A DNA stretch of 64,000 nt. Source: Phoronis australis. Lineage: Eukaryota; Phoronida; Phoronidae. The stretch lies in contig NMRA01000010.1 in NCBI GenBank assembly GCA_002633005.1, forward strand, positions 1,398,982-1,462,981, given 5' to 3'. Shown piece by piece: positions 1-14,000 of the stretch (position 1 is the stretch's first letter; the number at the start of each line of letters is the position of its first letter). The notes below the pieces were generated by a model. The model was given only the letters and a program-made list of their open reading frames with translations. It searched no databases and was not told where the DNA came from. The translations under genes and the position numbers were made by a program.

Positions 1-1884
1 CATCGTAGCACTGTTTTTATGTTTGGTCGAAACATCATACCTTGAAATGTGCCGAACAAAATGTGGCTTGTTTCTTAGCAACAGGTATACTAAAGGCTAT
101 CAAATCTCTTAAGATGTATTAATAAAATTCTTCTTGAGACACAGGGTTATGGTGGCAATTCTAAAAGTGAACAGTTTGGCAAATCTAGTCATACAATGGT
201 CGTTTATATCGACGAAATCCGTTTGGTTATGTCTTAGAATTAGAAGAAGGGAATGCTAGCTCCCGCGCGTGACCTATGCTTTCTAATCACATGCGATTCC
301 TTGATTTCAGTGGACCAGCCGCGAGAGTTTGCACTGTGAATTTCTGGTTGTCCGATTTTTGTTCAATTGTTTTATGATCAACTCTAGCCTAATTTCAACG
401 TTTCTTTTTCATTTTGTCATTTTTTTCATAATGGAATCATCAAACAACACTCTTGAGGCACGGCTCCAGAAAACCATCAATTTCTGGGCAAATTTTAATT
501 TTAATTTGTCAACAAACCCGTCATTAGCACTGGCCATTCTTTACACGCACCGGCCCGCACATGTAGCCATGGGTGGATGCCTGGAATAATCTGGCCTATG
601 ATATCTTTTCTGGAGAGCGTTGGGTCAATAGGAGCAAACTCTTAGCTTTTTTACTGCGGTGGTAACTAGAGTGCTCCTCACGACTCTTTGAAGCACCTCT
701 CAATGTACTGCAACTTGTTTTCAATGACTATTAATTAAAACTGACAATACACGTGCCGTTGTACTCGGTCTTGCCCGCTAGGCGTGATAGAATTTGGCAT
801 CTCTGTCCTACAGTTCTATGGCTTGTGTTCAACAAAAATTCCACCCTAAGCCTTATTTCAAAGCAAGAGGCATTAAGGAATGCAGCTACCTACGCTTGCG
901 CGGCGCAACCACAATCGTGCTTGATCGAAGTTGGCATTCCATTCCTAGGGCCCTATGTTATAGACATGTATACGTTTTAATGGTAATGCTAATACGATTC
1001 CAAGCTGCGTATGAGCTTAGATTGTAGGCAAGGGATTCACAACTCCAATATTTTTACATGAAATTCTTAGAAAAGGCGCCACTTATGCTAGCCTATTTAA
1101 ACTCTGGCTTCGCATCTGCTTAAAAAGGCTTACATATCACGAATCTCGACATAACTCACAGGGATCATTGTGTATGTTGTATAGCCAATATATATTCAGA
1201 CTTATCAACCGCCCTTTCGAGCCAAGCTAATGAACAATGCCCAAATTTAAGTTGAAATTGTGATCGTCTTAGCTAAGATCAGGGTTACGATCTCTGATAA
1301 AACGAGACCCAGAACTTCAAATCACGCTAAATGGGGGTTCCTTTAGTCATGCTTTTTACGGAACGCAGCCAAGCTAATGAAACGGGTACTTCTAGGAGCT
1401 ATCAGACATTTTGTTACTTCCTTCCTCCCCCCACACTTTTCTAATCCCCGGTTATTCAGACGGCTGAGGAGTGGCCCCTGAGCTGCACATGGGGAGCGCC
1501 TCAGTGAAATAGACCTCTGCAGTTCGGGGCACCTTAATGGTTACAGACATGCAGCGTCTTTAATAAATTGTGAGTTCTGTTTCTTAAATCACCATCCGTG
1601 CCGGTTTCTTACCTCCTGTGACGTCTGATAGGGGGGTGGGGTTATAGATGTCATACAGAATATTGTTGTTATTCTGTTTGTTTTATAACGTCATTTCCTA
1701 CAGGCAGAGCCCTCTTTCTTGATAAGCAAAATGACCTCTGCGTTCCGATTGCAGGACGCCGGTACATATTTTATTTATTCCAGACTTAAACTAAGGGGGC
1801 GAAAAGCTCGCAAGTTTATCTATCAGCTGAAGAGGTTTGGTATTCTTGTCTACTCCCACCTACATCTCGCCTGCCCCAAACAAG
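1..1884. other. No gene recognised; upstream of peroxidase
   Basis: Several short open frames occur but none shows a domain, a codon pattern or splice sites that join to a neighbour. The signal-peptide and propeptide exon(s) of the peroxidase could lie here or left of the window. A hydrophobic frame near 375-450 was considered, but no donor in the phase needed was convincing. Confidence 0.6.
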
Positions 1885-2013
1885 AGCGGCCTTTGTGCAA
1901 ACCGAATAGTCAGTACCGGACAGCTGATGGCTCGTGCAACAACCTACGAAAGCCCCGAGCCGGTCAAGCGCAAACCCCGTTTGCTAGATTCTTGTTCCCT
2001 GAATACGACGACG
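1885..2013 (+). CDS. Peroxidase exon: N-terminal domain start ([14 protein letters not shown])
   Basis: The frame reads [17 protein letters not shown] and ends in [13 protein letters not shown] plus the first base of Gly, followed by donor GTAAGA at 2014. This is the standard entry of the haem peroxidase domain. The acceptor is uncertain: AG at 1883-1884 or 1885-1886 after a pyrimidine-rich stretch. The phase-1 end joins the exon at 5253 or 7732 to restore YDDG-VGSPR. Confidence 0.85.
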
Positions 2014-5000
2014 GTAAGAGGAGTAATCAATGCACTTTAAACTTCAAGGAAGCTTGCACGTTTCATTCTGAATCTCATACTGGAAATAACTATAATCCAG
2101 CTCATGAACAATGATGTCCCCAGTATCCAGTTTCAGTTACAGCGTAGTAGTGAATGCATGCAAGGCAGTGAATGAGAGCTTTGATTTAATTCGAAAGCGA
2201 TTTCTGGAGGTTTGCTAAAATTAAGAAAAATGGTTTCAACTCTTTTTCCATTTTCTTTGGTCTATGCTCATCTCAAAGTTGCGATCTGTATATTATGGCG
2301 GTGTTCGCCTCTGCTCCTGTTGTAAGCATAATACACGAAACAAAGCCGTCGTCATTCGTTCTCACGTTCATTGAAATACACTTGTCAATTTCCACAGTGA
2401 TTGTGCAGGAGTTAGGGAGATTTAAACTCAAACGGCGGGCCAAGGAAAGAGTAGACGCAGGGCAGACAGCGGACGCCGGTTATAAGTACCTGCAATATGC
2501 CACCGCCTGCAGCATTGACCGCGCATAATTGGAACGCAACAGTTCTTGCATCGCGTGAGCTGCCTAATGTTGTGCAGCATTGACCACATCTCTCCTTTTG
2601 ACCAATTCTTATGTTCGAGGACGTGCAGTCGATCGTTCGCGTTTTATGGGGTGTCTGCTTGAACGTATTCTCAATAGCGCCATTCTTATGCTCTCTTGCA
2701 CACGCACACACACACGCAGGAACATACATTATTCAGTCATCCTTATCCGTCCGTCCATACGGCGACCGCTATCGTGTCTCAAAAAACCCTTGACGATTGT
2801 TTGTGAAATTTTGAAGACGTTCTCTTATTGTGAGTGTGACGGTAAGAGCGTTTTTTCTCACATATCCGACAATCAGTCTGCTCCCTAGTTTCAATTTTAT
2901 TTTTCACGCTAATTTCTTAATGTCTGAAGTTAGTCGACGTTTTCTGGTGAAATTTGACAGATTTGTAAATTTACATGTGACTACTAAAAAGCCGACGCTT
3001 TCATCTCGTTTTTGGAGGGATTCGAGAGACGTTGCGCTACCTGGTGGTTGTTTTTACTATTTTCGGTCTGTCAGTGTCAAGTTTTCCTGAGATGAGTACA
3101 TGGGTGGCGCACCATAACGGGGCTGGGGAGGAGAGGGGGGGCTATAGCCCCACTATTTTCAGTGCTACGCCGCCCATTGGAATAAACCGTTGTTTTCAAT
3201 TAACCGGATTTAATCAGCTTCAGTTTACAGCACAATACCTCACTGGGATAGCATCGGGTTCCTGTCCCGGTTATAAATCTGCCAGAAAAACTCAACAACC
3301 CAAGTGTTTACTTTGCTTAATACAACAAAGGGCAACACGATGACCCAGACAGATGCGCAGAGCTCAATGTGGCTTATTTGGACTAAGTATAAGGCTTAGC
3401 TATGGTTTAACGTCCACCTCTCTATCAGGCAAACCATGATCATGACAATTGATATGTGTTCCTATTTGGTAGAGGACCCGTGGCGATGATTTACTGACGG
3501 CTACTGTGGCATTTTTGGGCCCGTGACTGTATCTCATGAACCTTTTGAAGAAATTTTGTTTAACTTGAATTTCTATGAAAGTGACAACGGATGGCGAAAA
3601 CGTTCGGACGTATGAGATTACAACTGCGCAATTTATGTTTTTACCAGTGGCTCAATACAAGATCCTTGTTGGATATTCATGAAATATGGTACAATGTGTT
3701 TATGTTGACGTAGATTTGGCACAAATCAGATTATTGTGAGGCACCAAGGGTTAATTTTGTTTTTCATTGTGTTTGACTTGATAGCTGCCAAGGTACTTGA
3801 TGGATGATCATGAAATGTGGCTATTAAGTAAGTATAACGTATGCAACACCGGTTTCGGATGGATTTAGTTTACGTTGCTCTCCCTCGAGACCTTTCTGGT
3901 GTTGTTGTTGTGTCGTTTTTTGTTTTGTCGTCTAACTATTTGCCGTAGTGCAAGGAAAGTGTCAAGTCTTTATAATTAGTTTTACAATCATTGAATTTAT
4001 AGGCCACCATACAACACATACACAAGGACTGAAACAAAATACAAACTAAGACCCTTGCACATAACAAGTAAACCTCGTAATATAGAATGACTAAAGTACA
4101 CAAAAATTCACAAAATCAGAAAGCACTGACCATCTGTATTGGCTTCACATCATAACAGAAAAGCATGGATTCGAAGTAAAACCATCATACTTGAACTTGA
4201 GAACAAAAGTGACAAGTTCATTCAATACCAAGTAAGAATGACTTTTCCAAAACGACGCCCCTAAAAGGAGACTCAACCCCAATTGTCAGCAGCGACAATG
4301 ACTGCCCACCAAAAAGTGCATAGTAGTACAAAAATAAACAACAGGGGTGCTTGATTTGAAGGCTACCAGCAGTACCTATACTACGAACCTTTTGAAGAAT
4401 CATTAGCGAATGTGACAGGAGTATTCCTATTGGGCAGAACATTTCTAACTTGCTTTGAACCCTCCAGAGACTGTTATTAAGTTTACCAAGCATTGCTCTG
4501 TTTCGTGGTAAATTTTGAAATATCGATCATCCCCTGCATCTGCGATACACACCTTGGATGCATACCAATGGCTCGTGTTACTCTCATTGGAGTATAATGG
4601 GACATGTTATTCTGGCTGCGATTAGAACGCTGCAGGAATAAAATTTAGCGTGCAGACCAAGGCCACTTGTAAATTGGGTTCGCCAGTTTTCGCGTTCTGT
4701 GCGACAGGGCCCACAATTTAGGTGACGTTTTGTACATAGAAGCTATCCTTCCACTTAATTGCCCACCCTGTACGTGGAATCCAGAAATCTGTTAATCAGG
4801 CCAACGAAAAACAGACTTCAACAACTCCTGCCATGATGCTAAGAAGAAACTAACACCCTATGTTGAGTGTTTACTTAAATAGTTTAGATCTTTTTGGAGA
4901 GATGAACCTAAATCATATAATAGTAATTAAAATATGATCAGTCAAAACAGTAAGCTGTTAAGACTAACAAATTCGAAAATTTTTAACTCAGACCAGGATA

Positions 5001-8000
5001 CGGTATAGTAAATATAGCTGACTTTTAAGAGATCACGTAAGAAAGCACATACCAGCGTCGGGTCCAGGACTTTGAGTTGGGTGGGTGCAGGGGAGAGTAT
5101 TAGCCAGGATTTTGCCCGGACATTCGCACCCCCGAACTGCCAAACGGAATCTGGGGGAATTTTAGGGGGGTATGGCCCCCTTGGTCCCCTTAAATTAGCC
5201 ACTGTATACTGTATATGAACAACTGTGAGAAAAGTTTTGTTACCGTATAAAGGTGTCGGTTCTCCAAGGACTCTTGGTTATCATGGCAAGCCCCTGAATA
5301 GTGCGCGTCTGATCAGCCGAGTGGTACACACTGCCGACTCAAAAACAACGGAAGCAAGAGGAATCACTCTGATGTTCATGCAGTGGGGGCAGTTCTTGGA
5401 TCACGACATCACGCGCACCCCAATGCTAGCAGGTAACTATCGGTGCACACAATTAATCATAAATCATGAACGTGTAAATGATGTCATTTGCAAGTGACGT
5501 TTACCTCATTCATAATTCTGTGATATCTGCAACCTTGTTACAATGCCCTGCTGTTTGTGGTTTTGCTAGCAATAGTCCCTTACAGAAATGCTTGGTCTTG
5601 AGATCCAGTTTGGTGCTCGCTTGCTCGCTGATCCGTATGTAACTCTTACAGGTTTGCTTTTTGCAGGTATTTATTATGATTTATAAACAAGTACAAAACA
5701 AACAAGTACATCCATTCATTAACGCATGCGCACCTCAGGAGAGACCATTCTCGTATCTCCTATAAACTAAACAACTTCTACATGGAGTTGCGTGAACAAT
5801 GAAATTTTCCCATTTCGCAGAGAAGCTGTCATATACAAAGTTTTTATATGCAATTAATTTTTCAGCATAACAGTACTCATAAGTATATGAAACAAACCTG
5901 CGAAAATTAGATATATTTTTGTGACATTTTTCCTTGTAAATGTACTGTTTGGCTATTAGAAGCAAAATGTTAAATAGAAAATCATGCGTCTTATAAAGTC
6001 CAAGAATAACACGTTCGTAAGAGAGACTGTTGGGAAGCTGAATGCAACACGTTTGCATTAGCTTTCCAAATTCCTTCCAGAAATCTTGTACAAGGCGACA
6101 TTCCCAAATAAGGTGTGACAGCGTCTCTGGAGCTTTATTAAAAAAGGAACATAAATTAGAATCCCAAACACGGATTTTGATTAAAAAGGTATTTGTTGCA
6201 GTAATCCTGTGTAGAATTCTAAATTGGAACCATGTAATGTTGGGATCCTTCGTAATTTCATAAGGCAATGCGTATATTTTCTTTCAATCCAAGCTATCTC
6301 CTAATTCTATTTCCCATTTACACTCTGACTTAGAAGCTTTCTTAATGTCATTTGAACAACCCTTCAAATCTTTCGGTAAGTAAGTAATTGCTAAAGGAAT
6401 GCAAGGAGAGTAGACATTAATACTTTTAAATTTACTTTGAAATAGACTTTTTTGAAAACGCCTTAAAACGGAAACAACACCATTACATGTATATTCTACA
6501 AAGTTGGTTTTTACATCGAACCCATTTTCCATATGGTTCAAAGTAACGAAATCACTGTCAGAGGTATACATATCTCTAATAAATCTTAAGCCTTTTACAA
6601 ACCAAGGCTTATAAAAACACTTGTGCCTGCGATACCAAGTTACTATTAAACCACAAAGGTTCGTTCAAAAAGTTATTTTTACTTGAAACAAAAATTTTCT
6701 TGTAGAAAGGTGTCAAACTTTCAAATACGTTGCGCTTGTAGGAATTACCAATTAGAGTTAATTTCGACTTAATAAAGTCATCTCCAAATAAGCACGATTC
6801 CTTAAGAACGGGTAGAGTGAGTACAGTAATTCACCACTTTTAGAAGCAGGGCTTTCAAGATATCTTTAGGCCATAGCGTGTATTAAAGCTTTGCTGAAAA
6901 TATGCAAATTTACCATTTAAAGTCCCCCTTGATCAAGCCCTAAATAGGCCGTGGTTCGTTTAAGTTTACCATTACGAGCCTGCCATACAAATCTAAAAAA
7001 TGTCGTATTCAATTCATACAAGACTTTTTGTGGTGGAGTTGGTAAACTTGACAACAAAGTTTAGAAATAGCTAATTACTCTGCGCGTGTAAGCGCAGGGT
7101 ACTGTTGTTCCTGGGTTTTCTTCAATTTTATTACTCTGCGCGTGTAAGCGCAGAGTCCTGTTGTTCCTGGGTTTTCTTCAATTTTATTACTCTGCGCGNG
7201 AAGCTATCCTTCCACTAAATTGCCCACCCTGTACGTGGAATCCAGAAATCTGTTAATCAAGCCAACCAAAAACAGACTTAAACAACTCCTCACCTTGCCA
7301 TGATGCTAAGAAGAAACTAACACCCTATGTTGAGTGTTTACTTAAATAGTTTAGATCTTTTTGGAGAGATGAACCTATATCATATAATAGTAATTATTAA
7401 AATATGATCAGTCAAAACAGTAAGCTGTTAAGATTAACAAATTCGAAAATTTTTAACTCAGACCAGGTTACGGTATAGGAAATATAGCTGACTTTTAAGA
7501 GATCACGTAAGAAAACCACATAGCAGCGTCGGGTCCAGGACTTTGAGTTGGGTGGGGGGCAGGGGAGAGTATTAGCCAGGATTTTGCCCCGGCGTCAGAC
7601 ATTCGCACCCCCGAACTGCCAAACGGAATCTGGGGGAATTTTAGAGGGGTATGGCCCCCTTGGTCCCCTTAAATTAGCCACTGTATACTGTATATGAACA
7701 ACTGTGAGAAAAGTTTTGTTACCGTACAAAGGTGTCGGTTCTCCAAGGACTCTTGGTTATCATGGCAAGCCCCTGAATAGTGCGCGTCTGATCAGCCGAG
7801 TGGTACACACTGCCGACTCAAAAACAACGGAAGCAAAAGGAATCACTCTGATGTTCATGCAGTGGGGGCAGTTCTTGGATCACGACATCACGCGCACCCC
7901 AATGCTAGCAGGTAACTATCGGTGCACACAATTAATCATAAATCACGAACGTGTAAATGATGTCATTTGTAAGTGACGTTTACCTCATGCATAATTCTGT

Positions 8001-11000
8001 GATATCTGCAACCTTGTTACAATGGCCAGCGGTTTGTGGTTTTGCTAGCAATAGTCCCTTACAGAAATGCTTGGTCTTGAGATCGAGTTTGGTGCTCGCA
8101 TGTTCGCTGATCCGTATGTAACTCCTACAGGTTTGCTTTTTTCAGGTATTTATTATCATTTATAAACAAGTACAAAAAACAAACAATCAAACAAGTACAT
8201 CCATTCATTCACGCATGCGTACCTCAGGAGAGACCATTCTCGTATCTCGTATAAACTAAACAACTTGTACATGGATTTGACGTGAACAATGATATTTTCC
8301 CATTTCGCAGAGAAGCTGTCATATATAAAGTTTTTATATGCAATTAATTTTTCAGCATTACAGTACTCATACGTATATGAAACAAACCTGTGAAAATTAG
8401 ATATATTTTTGTGACATTTCTCCTTGTAAATGTACTGTTTGGCTATTAGAAGCAAAATGTTAAATAGAAAATCGTGCGTCTCATCAAGTCCAAAAATAAC
8501 ACGTTCGTAAGAGAGACTGTTGGGAAGCTGAATGCGACACTTTTGCATTGGCTTTCCGAATTCCTTCCAGAAATCTTGTACAAGGCGACATTCCGAAATA
8601 AGGTGTGACAGCGTCTCTGGAGCTTTATTACAAACGGAACATAAATTAGAATCCCGAACACGAATATTGACTAAAAAGGTATTTGTTGCAGTAATCCTGT
8701 GTAGTATTCTAAATTGGAACCATGTAATGTTGGGATCCTTTGTAATTTCATAAAGCAATGCGTATATTTTCTTCCTATCTGAGCAATCTCCTAATTCTAT
8801 TTCCCATTTAGACTCTGACTTAGAAGGTTTCTTTTAACCAGGTACCACTGTGGTGCTTAAACTGTTTATCAGCTGGTAGTGATGACGTGATTCCTACAAA
8901 AGAAAGTCTGTCTTGGACAACAAATCTTTTGAATTTTTGGGGGTGGATTTTGACAGTCAATTGGATAGTATGACGCATAAGAACTTCACCGCAAGATTAA
9001 TTGAGATTAAGTCTTTATTAAAAAATGGAGTCGACTAAAGGCCGTTTGGTAGAGTAACTGTAATTAAAACATTAGCTATTTCTAAACTTAATTTTTTGTT
9101 GTCAAGTTTACCAACTCCACCACAAAAAGTCTTGTATGAAATGAATACGACATTTTTAGATTTGTATGGCAGGCTCGTAATGGTAAAATTAAACGAATCA
9201 CGGCCTGTTTAGGACTTGATCAAGGGGGGCTTTAAATGGTAAATTTTCATACTTTCAGCCAAGCTTTAAAACTTGCTATGGCCCGTAGTTATCTTGAAAG
9301 CCCTGCGTCTAAAAGTGGTGAATTACTTTTGTCACTCTACCCGTTCTTAAAGAACTTTTGCTTCATTTGGAGATGACTTTATTAAGTCGAAGTTAACTCT
9401 AATTGGCCATTCCTACAAGCGCGACGTATTTGGAAGTATGACATCTTTCTACAAGAAAATATTTTTTGTTTCAAGTAAAAAGAACTTTTTGAATCAACCT
9501 TTGTGGTTTAATAGTAACTTGGTATCGGAGGCACAAGTGTTTTTATAAGCCTTAGTTTGTAAAGGCTTAAGATTTTATTAGAGGTATGTATACCTCTGAC
9601 AATATCTCTGACAGTGATTTCGTTACTTTGAACCATATGGAAAATGGGTTCGATGTAAAAACCAACTTTGTAGAATATACATGTAATGGTGTTGTTTCCG
9701 TTTTAAGTACTTTTCAAAAAAGTATATTTCAAAGTAAATTTAAAAGTGTTAATGTCTACTCTCCTTGCATGCTTTTAGCAATTAGTCACTTACGGAAAGA
9801 TTTGAAGGGTTGTTCAGTCTTTAATGACATTAATCACATGTTAACATTATGCTATGCTTTAGGAGAAGGGAGCTCTGAAATCAAATGTTGCAAGTCGGAC
9901 TACACGATCAACCAATACGAGCTCAGAAAGTCGGGTCTTACCGAAAAACAGATTGAAGAACGCCTTAAACATAGGTGGGTAAATAGGAGACTTTAGTCTT
10001 AATTTAGATCACTTGCATTTGTGGATTCGATCCCAAACCGCTCCTTAGGGAAATCTGACGCGATGTCTTGCCTTGAAAATAAACGACAGATTGTTATTGC
10101 TCAAGATCAGGGTCTGCAAGTACGCATGACACGAGGGGTCATTTTATACGTTGAGCATGGACTTGGGAAATAACGAACTGTCACAGAAATCACTCTGCTA
10201 GAAAGAAGTTGAGAACAGTTAATAGCGGCAAGTGTCCTTTATAAAATGCTAAATGCTCATTTCTTTGTTTGAAGCCACTTCCCGGTTGCATGAAACAGTC
10301 CAAACAAGGACTTAACAACGTTTACTAAATCAATTACGTTTTTGTGAAAACACCGATTGTGTTTTTAATTCCATTTCAACTTTTGGTTTTTATCCAAATC
10401 GTTGAATTTTCAATATTATCAGAAATAAATAGGATTCTTTTCATGCAGCGCCTCTAATTTCCTATCTATTTTCAATGAATTCAGGGTTCAGTTTTTAGTA
10501 TGTTCCAAATTTTCTCTTGAGGTGAGTGACCCGAGTTTTGCTCACGGCGGTCGGGTGCAGTCAGCCTTGATTGGCGTCAGCGCTTCAGATTTTGCGCCCG
10601 ATGACTCAGCTGGATACAGTTTATATAGGTCTCAGATGTCCCATTTGATTATGGCTGTCCACTGTTAAGTTTTTAATTCGCACTTTCACAGACGCGATAA
10701 AGTTGTGTTTGCCTCCGCCTAAAGGAAATTTGCTCCAGCAACTTCGAATGAAAAAACGACCAACTGTGAGAGGGGTTACATTAATTTAAAGAGCAAAAGT
10801 TAAGTAACCGGCACAGTGCGTTCTGCTAATAAACTGCTATGTGGACAAACTCGCTACCCCTAGATGTTTAGTTCGTGTAATTGAATAGGGAAAACACCGA
10901 GTAATTCACAGCAGTCCTTCTGGCCTTATCAGGAGAAACCTTGGCTATGCATATTATTAGAAAATGTAATTTGTAGAAAGGAGCTCATGAATAAAGGAAG

Positions 11001-14000
11001 ACAAAAAATTTGCAAAAGACTTAGGTTATTTAGTTGAGTCCGAATCTAAGACATGCAGCTGGGTACAGGTTTAAAGCCGTTTCAGTATATCGTTCAGCAA
11101 CTGGATGTTGATGTCACATAAAACACATCCGGAACACCTTGGGTATTTTGGAAACCTTAACTCATTCCTTGGAGTTGTTTCGTGTCTGATCATGTGCCTA
11201 TCTCCATCACAACAGCAAAGAATTTGCTCAACAAACGTTTCAAAATCATGGCCGTCCGCCAGACGTGTGCGACGTCAATATAGGTCTGTGAGCTAATCTG
11301 CTGATGTTCTGTTATTCAACATTTCAGCCCGTTATCACAGGAGAACACCGGCGGAAGAAACAACTCCGAGGGCATAATTTGAGGCTAGTAAAATACCCCT
11401 GGGGACTGTTTCTCGGAGAGCATATTGTTTTTTGACTTTTGGTCTAAAATCAGTCTACCGATGGCTTAGCCTTAGTCAGCAAATTACGCTAAAGCTAAAA
11501 GTAAATAAAATGTGTCTACAACTCGACGTCAAACGACAGATTGGGAAAAGACTAAAAGCTAAAATCAAAAGACAAAAACTCAACGTTTAGCTATTGACTC
11601 GTCGAGTGACAGCCCCATAGTAAACCGAATGATTTAAGTTGCCCTGTGTCCATTCGAAACATCTCGGTCATTTTCATAGCTTAAAATTTACCCTCATCGA
11701 TGGTTCACATTATTTTCGCTGTGTAAACGTCCTACTTACACCCATTTGCCATTTTGAACGTCACGACGTACCACCTAAATGATATATATGTACACTGCAT
11801 GCACGCACCCAGCCTAAAATATAGGGGTGCTCGAATTCTTCGCTTCGCGGACCTTTTACTGAAAAAAATCAACGCGGAGCAAAAACGGGGCAACTAGGTT
11901 CAGGCTTGCCAATCATGCATCCGCGCCGAATTCCTTTGGACTTTTTGGACTTTTGTCTCGTTTATTCGGATTTTTGTTTCACTCAGAAGGACCTTTTTGC
12001 CCAAGTCGCCAAATTGGGGGTTCGTTCGAAACAGAGGAGAAGAATTGTTAGAACATAATTGTGTATCGTTTTGAGTATCTTAATAAAGTATTAAAATCGT
12101 CTCCTCATGACTTGCCGACAGTCACAGCCCATACTCACAAAGTTTGTTGAGGAAATGGCGAAACTGTCACTGAACCCACTTTGTGCTCAACAATTTTTGA
12201 AGTAAAACTTGATTAACTGGATATTATGCATAGCATTTAGTGAGATAAGGACAACTTTTTATTTTACCAAATTGAAATAATGTCAAAATAAAGAGCAGCA
12301 CAGTAGTAACAGCGGGGAAAGTGGCATCGCGTGCAGAGTATAATGTGGGGTAATGGGGTTGGACTGTCTGCAAGCGAATACAATATATGTTCGCCATACG
12401 GGAAAAGCGGTCCGCAAAAGCGCATGTGAGCCAACATGAAGTGAACAGCGTGTCCGAGATGATTTAGTGCTCGAGTATATATTTGTCTTGTTACAATGAG
12501 ACGCTTCCATTAGTACAAAACGTCACATCATTACAGTAAACTTTGTACTGTTCAGTGTACTGGAGTCATAATTGAATCCAATACAGATAATCGATAATAG
12601 ACTAAAATCAAAGTTCTACCTTTCTGGTCTATTCAGAGAGGCATGCTTCCCAATACAGATTCCACAGGGAGACCAGTATTTCAAGCGGTCCTGCATGAAC
12701 TTCGTCAGATCAAGTCCGTCATCGCCAGCCGGTTGCTCTTTCGGTAGGCCATTTGCTACTGTCCATTGATAATCAAGTCGGTACACATATGAACTTAAAT
12801 TCAACGAAGACTTTTGCTGGGAATTTGCCTCATGTTATACTTCAGGATCATACGAAACACACTATAAGATCTGTGCGGAGGTTTCTGTTAGAGTCTATTT
12901 CAAAACGCCGACTGTGAAGATGTAAGTATCCAAATCCAACGTTCTTATTTTTTACCGTTGGATTTGAATGTGTCAATCTTCACGTGTTCGCTTGTGATTA
13001 GACTTTTCCTATTATTATGGCAAAAAGCAACATTACTAAACGATTAGTTTTCTGTAAAACGCATTTACGGATGTAGGTTTACACTTTTGCTGATGGAATT
13101 TGTCTAATTTGTACCTTTGGGAACAAGGTCAACTATTTCACAAGGAAAGGAACTCGCTACATTCTGATATCAGCTTCAAGTGATCGTAATAAGACTACAC
13201 TACAGCACCGTATTTCCCATAGGATCTTTGATTTCTACCAGGAAAACTGGTCAATAAAGTTTCCTTGCGTCTGGCCTAATGACTTCGTTGCATATGCAAA
13301 GTCTGTGTGGGTTATAAGAACCGTTTCCCTACCTCACTACATGTACATTTAAGATAGTACTTTATATGCATCTACGGCTGGTGTTGCATTGGCCTCACTT
13401 GGCCTTTCTGATTGGTATAGACCTTTACATTTCCTTTTATGCGATAACGCTCTAAAAACGTACAATGGCATTAAAAATCCATCCCACCTGCCGCCCCGCT
13501 CTTACTGTCATCTCAGTAGGCTTATATCAGAAAAAAATGCTTAACAGGAGACTGTGTGAGCTTCGGACTCCCGTTTGGGAGACCCTGTTCAAATCTTAGT
13601 TTCACTGGCAGACCAACGAGCATTTCATAATCCTACTCCTTTGAGTTTTCTCATAGTGAATGCATTCAAGGGAGTTAATGAGAACCTTGGTATAATACAA
13701 AAGCAAATTCAGGGAATGTGCTAAGATATAAAAGATATTTCTCCCCTTTGGCAAGCGCTTGGTCTGTTGAGTAATTCATTGACCGTTGCTGCTGCAGCAG
13801 ATACACGTCCACTGATCGAGCTAGGTTGTGGTCTGTTTATGATGTCAAGGGGCGCCAACCTAATACTGTAGGTTGATTGTGTGGAACGCGTTACAGGAAA
13901 CCTGCCGCATTGGTCTTAGGAGGTCTATCCATTTTGTATGCAACGTTTTGAATCATAATAAGAATGTTCAGCCTTGGACCTATGCCAAAGCAACTCATTA

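Larger units (their letters stand above)
4739..6341. repeat. Duplicated block, copy 1 (matches 7200-8831)
   Basis: Begins GAAGCTATCCTTCCACT and is nearly identical, with small indels, to 7200-8831. It carries the distal-haem exon, a dispersed repeat at about 5060-5215 and the 3' part of a LINE. The second copy starts immediately after an N. Confidence 0.85.
7200..8831. repeat. Duplicated block, copy 2 (matches 4739-6341)
   Basis: Near-identical to 4739-6341, including the distal-haem exon (7732-7911), the dispersed repeat (about 7535-7690) and the LINE 3' part. It diverges abruptly at about 8832, where the next LINE segment appears in the opposite orientation. Confidence 0.85.

Noticed and set aside
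329-589. Hydrophobic frame as peroxidase signal-peptide exon
   Set aside because: No donor of suitable phase and no propeptide features; composition looks like AT-rich chance.
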